From Bacillota bacterium (GTDB taxonomy: Bacteria; Bacillota; Clostridia; Tissierellales; Sedimentibacteraceae): a DNA stretch of 26,998 nt. Both the position numbers and the translations under genes were made by a program. Position 1 is the first letter of the stretch. Each line of letters begins with the position of its first letter. Location of the stretch: assembly GCA_029239575.1 (NCBI GenBank), contig JARBUP010000005.1, positions 1 to 26,998 on the forward strand. The letters are read 5' to 3'. Shown here in pieces: positions 24,522 to 26,998 of the stretch. The notes under the pieces are model-generated. The model ran no database searches and was not told the origin of the DNA. It saw only the letters and a list, made by a program, of their open reading frames with translations.

Positions 24522-24561
24522 AAAATAGATGCTAAGACAAATTGGCTTAGCATCTATTTTT
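24522..24561 (+). terminator. 15-bp stem-loop with T-run: cysN terminator or attenuator
   Basis: AAAATAGATGCTAAG (24522-24536) and CTTAGCATCTATTTT (24546-24560) pair perfectly around loop ACAAATTGG; five T (24557-24561) close the stem. It can end the cysN transcript. If TATAAT at 24509 is a true -10, RNA from it would start within a base or two of this stem, so the same element would be a 5' stem-loop or attenuator of the sulfite reductase gene. An AT palindrome, TATAATA/TATTATA (24561-24576), follows directly. Confidence 0.75.
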
Positions 24562-24602
24562 ATAATACATATTATAAAAATAAATATTGAAGGAGTAAAA
24601 AA

Positions 24603-26207
24603 ATGAAAAAAATATTGGTAGAGCAACTTGATGAAAAAATAGAACATGCAAAAGAATTATATAGTAAAGAAATTACTGAATTTAAAGAAATCGGTCACAA
24701 GTTCTTAAATGAAGAAATTACTAGTGCCCAATTTAAAGGTACATCAGGTGGAATCGGTGTTTATGCACAAAGAAGCCAAAAAGAATTTATGATCAGATTA
24801 AGGGTTTTATCAGGTGTATTGGATTATAAAACTCTTAAATTAATCCATGACTTTGCTGCTGAATACTCTTTAGATTTTGTTCATCTTACAACAAGACAGG
24901 CTATACAACTTCATGATTTGCAATTTGACCATATCATAAATATCATGGAAAAAAGTATGGACAATAACCTATTTACTCGTGGAGGTGGAGGAAATTTCCC
25001 TCGTAATGTGTCTCTTTCTCCTCTTTCAGGTGTTGAAAAGAATGAAGCCTTTGATGTTACACCATACGCTATTTTAGTAAATAAATATTTTCTTTCTCAG
25101 ATGAATACATATAAATTACCAAGAAAGTTTAAGGTTGCTTTTTCAAATAGTTCAGAGGACAGTGCCAATGCTTCTATTGCAGATATGGGTTTTTTAGCAT
25201 TAAAAAAAGATGAAAAGGAATATTTTAAATTATATATTGGTGGAAGTCTCGGATCTAATGGGGATATAGCTGTTCCTTATGGAGAACTAATTAGTCCTAA
25301 GGATATTCTTTATCATATAGAAGCAGCTCTTAGTTTGTTTAAAGAAGAGGGAGACTATGAAAACAAAGGAAAAGCGAGAATGCGTTTTATCGTAAAACGC
25401 ATGGGTAAAGAAGCTTTCCTTGAATGTTATAAAAAACATTTAGAAAAAGTAAAAGAAACGCAAATTTTAGATTTTGTATATAAAAATGATTATCAAGTAA
25501 AGGAAGCAAATATTGAAGTAACGGAAGTAGATAAATTTGATAATAATTATGATATTATTCCTCAAAAACAAAAAAATTTATACAGTGTGGAAATTCATCC
25601 ACAAGGCGGACTTTTAAAAACAAAGGATTTAAAAAATATTCTTATGTTTATAGAAAAGCTGTCAGATGTGCAAATCCGTCTTAGCATGGAAGAAAGTATG
25701 TTTATAAGAAATTTAACAAAAGAACAAGCCAATGAGTTATTGGAAATTACCAAAAATTTCAGAAATACAACAAGGTTAAATCGTAGCGTAAGCTGTATTG
25801 GAGTTCCAACTTGTCAAATAGGAATCCAAAACAGTCAAGAACTTTTAGCTAATATTTTAGAATATTTCAAAGTAAAAGAATTTAATGAAGATATTTTGCC
25901 ATCAATTCACATTTCAGGATGTGCAAATTCATGTGCAAGACATCAAGTAAATATAATTGGTTTCCAAGGAAAGAAAAAACGTATTAATGATGAAATAATA
26001 GATGCGTATTCACTTTATTTAAATGGAAACACTAATTTAGAAAATACACGCTTAGCCAATGAATATGGGGATTTAATAGCAAGTGACATTCCTGAATTTT
26101 TATATGAATTAGCTATTCGCGTAAAAGAAAGTAAATTAGAATATAGTAAATTTATGAACTCTAATAAAGAAGAAATTGATTCTCTTTTAAAAAAATATAT
26201 AGTTTAA
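24603..26207 (+). CDS. Siroheme 4Fe-4S sulfite reductase (nitrite/sulfite reductase family)
   Basis: 534 residues, within the usual range for ferredoxin-type assimilatory enzymes. Two ferredoxin-like/NIR-SIR repeats are visible: GTSGGIGVYAQRSQKEFMIRLRVLSG and HLTTRQAIQLHDL in the first half, SVEIHPQGGLLKTKDL and IRLSMEESMFIRNL in the second. The siroheme-cluster ligands are complete: Cys398-x5-Cys404 in CIGVPTCQIG and Cys440-x3-Cys444 in SGCANSCARHQ. It reduces sulfite to sulfide with six electrons. Nitrite reductase is the alternative by family, but the APS reductase operon upstream makes sulfite likelier. No CysJ flavoprotein is adjacent, so ferredoxin is the probable donor. AAGGAG is at 24590-24595. 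Confidence 0.9.
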   Translation: MKKILVEQLDEKIEHAKELYSKEITEFKEIGHKFLNEEITSAQFKGTSGGIGVYAQRSQKEFMIRLRVLSGVLDYKTLKLIHDFAAEYSLDFVHLTTRQAIQLHDLQFDHIINIMEKSMDNNLFTRGGGGNFPRNVSLSPLSGVEKNEAFDVTPYAILVNKYFLSQMNTYKLPRKFKVAFSNSSEDSANASIADMGFLALKKDEKEYFKLYIGGSLGSNGDIAVPYGELISPKDILYHIEAALSLFKEEGDYENKGKARMRFIVKRMGKEAFLECYKKHLEKVKETQILDFVYKNDYQVKEANIEVTEVDKFDNNYDIIPQKQKNLYSVEIHPQGGLLKTKDLKNILMFIEKLSDVQIRLSMEESMFIRNLTKEQANELLEITKNFRNTTRLNRSVSCIGVPTCQIGIQNSQELLANILEYFKVKEFNEDILPSIHISGCANSCARHQVNIIGFQGKKKRINDEIIDAYSLYLNGNTNLENTRLANEYGDLIASDIPEFLYELAIRVKESKLEYSKFMNSNKEEIDSLLKKYIV

Positions 26208-26247
26208 AACAAACATTTTTGTTATTTACCTGAATTACTTATTTTTA

Positions 26248-26276
26248 TTCAACGTGTACGTAATATTGAATATATT
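26248..26276 (+). promoter_or_regulatory. Weak promoter candidate for the LysM-GH18 gene
   Basis: TTCAAC (26248-26253), a 17-base spacer and TATATT (26271-26276). ATTCAA (26247-26252) and TTGAAT (26266-26271) form an inverted pair across it. The -35 matches poorly, and a sporulation sigma factor might be used instead if the product is a spore lytic enzyme. No clear terminator is seen between the sulfite reductase stop and this site, apart from a weak AACAAA/TTTGTT hairpin at 26208-26223. Confidence 0.3.
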
Positions 26277-26306
26277 AATATAGATTAAATATTAAAGGAG
26301 AATATT

Positions 26307-26998
26307 ATGTACATTCATGTAGTAAATAGAGGAGATGTGATGTGGAAGTTAGCAGATTATTATCATTCTACAATTCCACAAATATTGGAAGCTAATGGCA
26401 TCACTAATCCAAATCAATTATTAATTGGCCAGTCACTAGTAATTCCTTCAGAAGATTATTACTTATATAAAATAAGACCTAAAGATACATTATGGAACAT
26501 AGCAAACAAGTATAAAGTAACTGTAAATGAAATATTATTAAATAATACTATTGAGAATCCTAATAATTTAATAGTTGGAACAATAATAAATATTCCTCAA
26601 AAACCTAAACCAACTATAGAAGTAAATGGATATACTTATATGTTTGGAGATGATGCTGCATCTATAATAAATGAAGTAGGGGATTATTTAACTTATATGT
26701 CTCCATTTGCTTATCTTATTCGTCAAGACGGAACATTACAGCCTATTAAAGATGATGCAGTTATAAATGCTGCTATACAAAACAACACATTACCAATGAT
26801 GTGTATTACAAATTTTTCATTAACTTCAAGGGGAGAAAATCTTGCTAGTGTAGTATTAAATAACCCTCAAATAGTTGAAGCATTGCAAAACAATATATTA
26901 AGCACTATGCGAAATAAAAGATATGTAGGAGTAAATATAGATTTTGAAAATGTGCTCCCTAAAGACAGAGAAGCATATAATAATTTTTTAGCAAGCAC
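26307..26998 (+). CDS. LysM-LysM-GH18 peptidoglycan hydrolase, N-terminal part
   Basis: The window ends after 230 codons. ATG 26307 follows AAAGGAG (26294-26300) by six bases. There is no signal peptide; the protein starts directly with LysM 1 (MYIHVVNRGDVMWKLADYY to GQSLVIP, about 1-48), then LysM 2 (YLYKIRPKDTLWNIANKY to GTIINIP, about 52-97). A GH18-like domain begins near residue 103 (VNGYTYMFGDDAASIINEVGDYLTYMSPFAYLI). GVNIDFENV near 211-219 is the GH18 catalytic strand, with the acid Glu two residues after Asp. The architecture is that of SleL/YaaH spore cortex-lytic glucosaminidases, which also lack a signal peptide. The rest of the barrel is outside. Confidence 0.88.
   Translation, partial: MYIHVVNRGDVMWKLADYYHSTIPQILEANGITNPNQLLIGQSLVIPSEDYYLYKIRPKDTLWNIANKYKVTVNEILLNNTIENPNNLIVGTIINIPQKPKPTIEVNGYTYMFGDDAASIINEVGDYLTYMSPFAYLIRQDGTLQPIKDDAVINAAIQNNTLPMMCITNFSLTSRGENLASVVLNNPQIVEALQNNILSTMRNKRYVGVNIDFENVLPKDREAYNNFLAS

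Noticed and set aside
19767..26207. Dissimilatory sulfate respiration cluster
   Set aside because: No dsrAB, dsrC, qmo or sat is present; CysDN, an ABC sulfate importer and a single-chain siroheme enzyme fit assimilation better.

Overview
This window is AT-rich and every gene reads rightward. AAGGAG/GGAGG ribosome sites, short spacers, lipoprotein signals, an Fe-S type PurF and a LysM/GH18 spore-type hydrolase point to a Gram-positive anaerobe of the Clostridia/Tissierellia kind. The genus cannot be fixed from the sequence. Both ends are cut inside genes (purE on the left, a LysM-GH18 protein on the right).

Layout. (1) 1-6954: de novo purine operon purE-C-F-M-N-H-D, tightly packed and uninterrupted. 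The FGAM synthase genes (purL/Q/S) are not in the visible part. (2) 6955-7259: a repeat-rich spacer with three arms of a dispersed palindromic repeat, an AT-only hairpin, a structured leader and a possible 20-codon leader ORF. (3) 7260-12105: a BMP-family lipoprotein, a double-domain ATPase and two permeases, in the order of nucleoside importers of the Bacillus nupNOPQ type. (4) 12106-15504: a different GC-rich palindromic repeat, a good promoter, then a solitary carB without carA. (5) 15505-15910: another copy of the first repeat (a complete palindrome) lying between carB and its terminator, then a strong promoter flanked by a perfect 14-bp inverted repeat. (6) 15911-24421: an eight-gene sulfate operon: sulfate-binding lipoprotein, cysT, cysW, cysA, aprA-like, aprB-like, cysD, cysN. 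(7) 24422-26207: a 16-bp perfect palindrome beside a TATAAT box, a 15-bp stem-loop, then a siroheme sulfite reductase. (8) 26307 to end: the LysM-LysM-GH18 protein.

How the genes work together. Regions 1 and 3 make purines and import nucleosides; carB makes carbamoyl phosphate for pyrimidines and arginine. Regions 6 and 7 form an apparently complete sulfate-to-sulfide route: SbpCysTWA imports sulfate, CysDN activates it to APS, an AprAB-like flavin/Fe-S pair reduces APS to sulfite, and the siroheme enzyme reduces sulfite to sulfide. No APS kinase (cysC), PAPS/APS reductase (cysH), cysJ flavoprotein, dsrAB or qmoABC is present. The enzyme set therefore combines an assimilatory activation and transport module with an APS reductase of the kind best known from dissimilatory sulfate reducers. 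This hybrid and its cis-regulatory elements are the most interesting content, followed by the two families of palindromic intergenic repeats.
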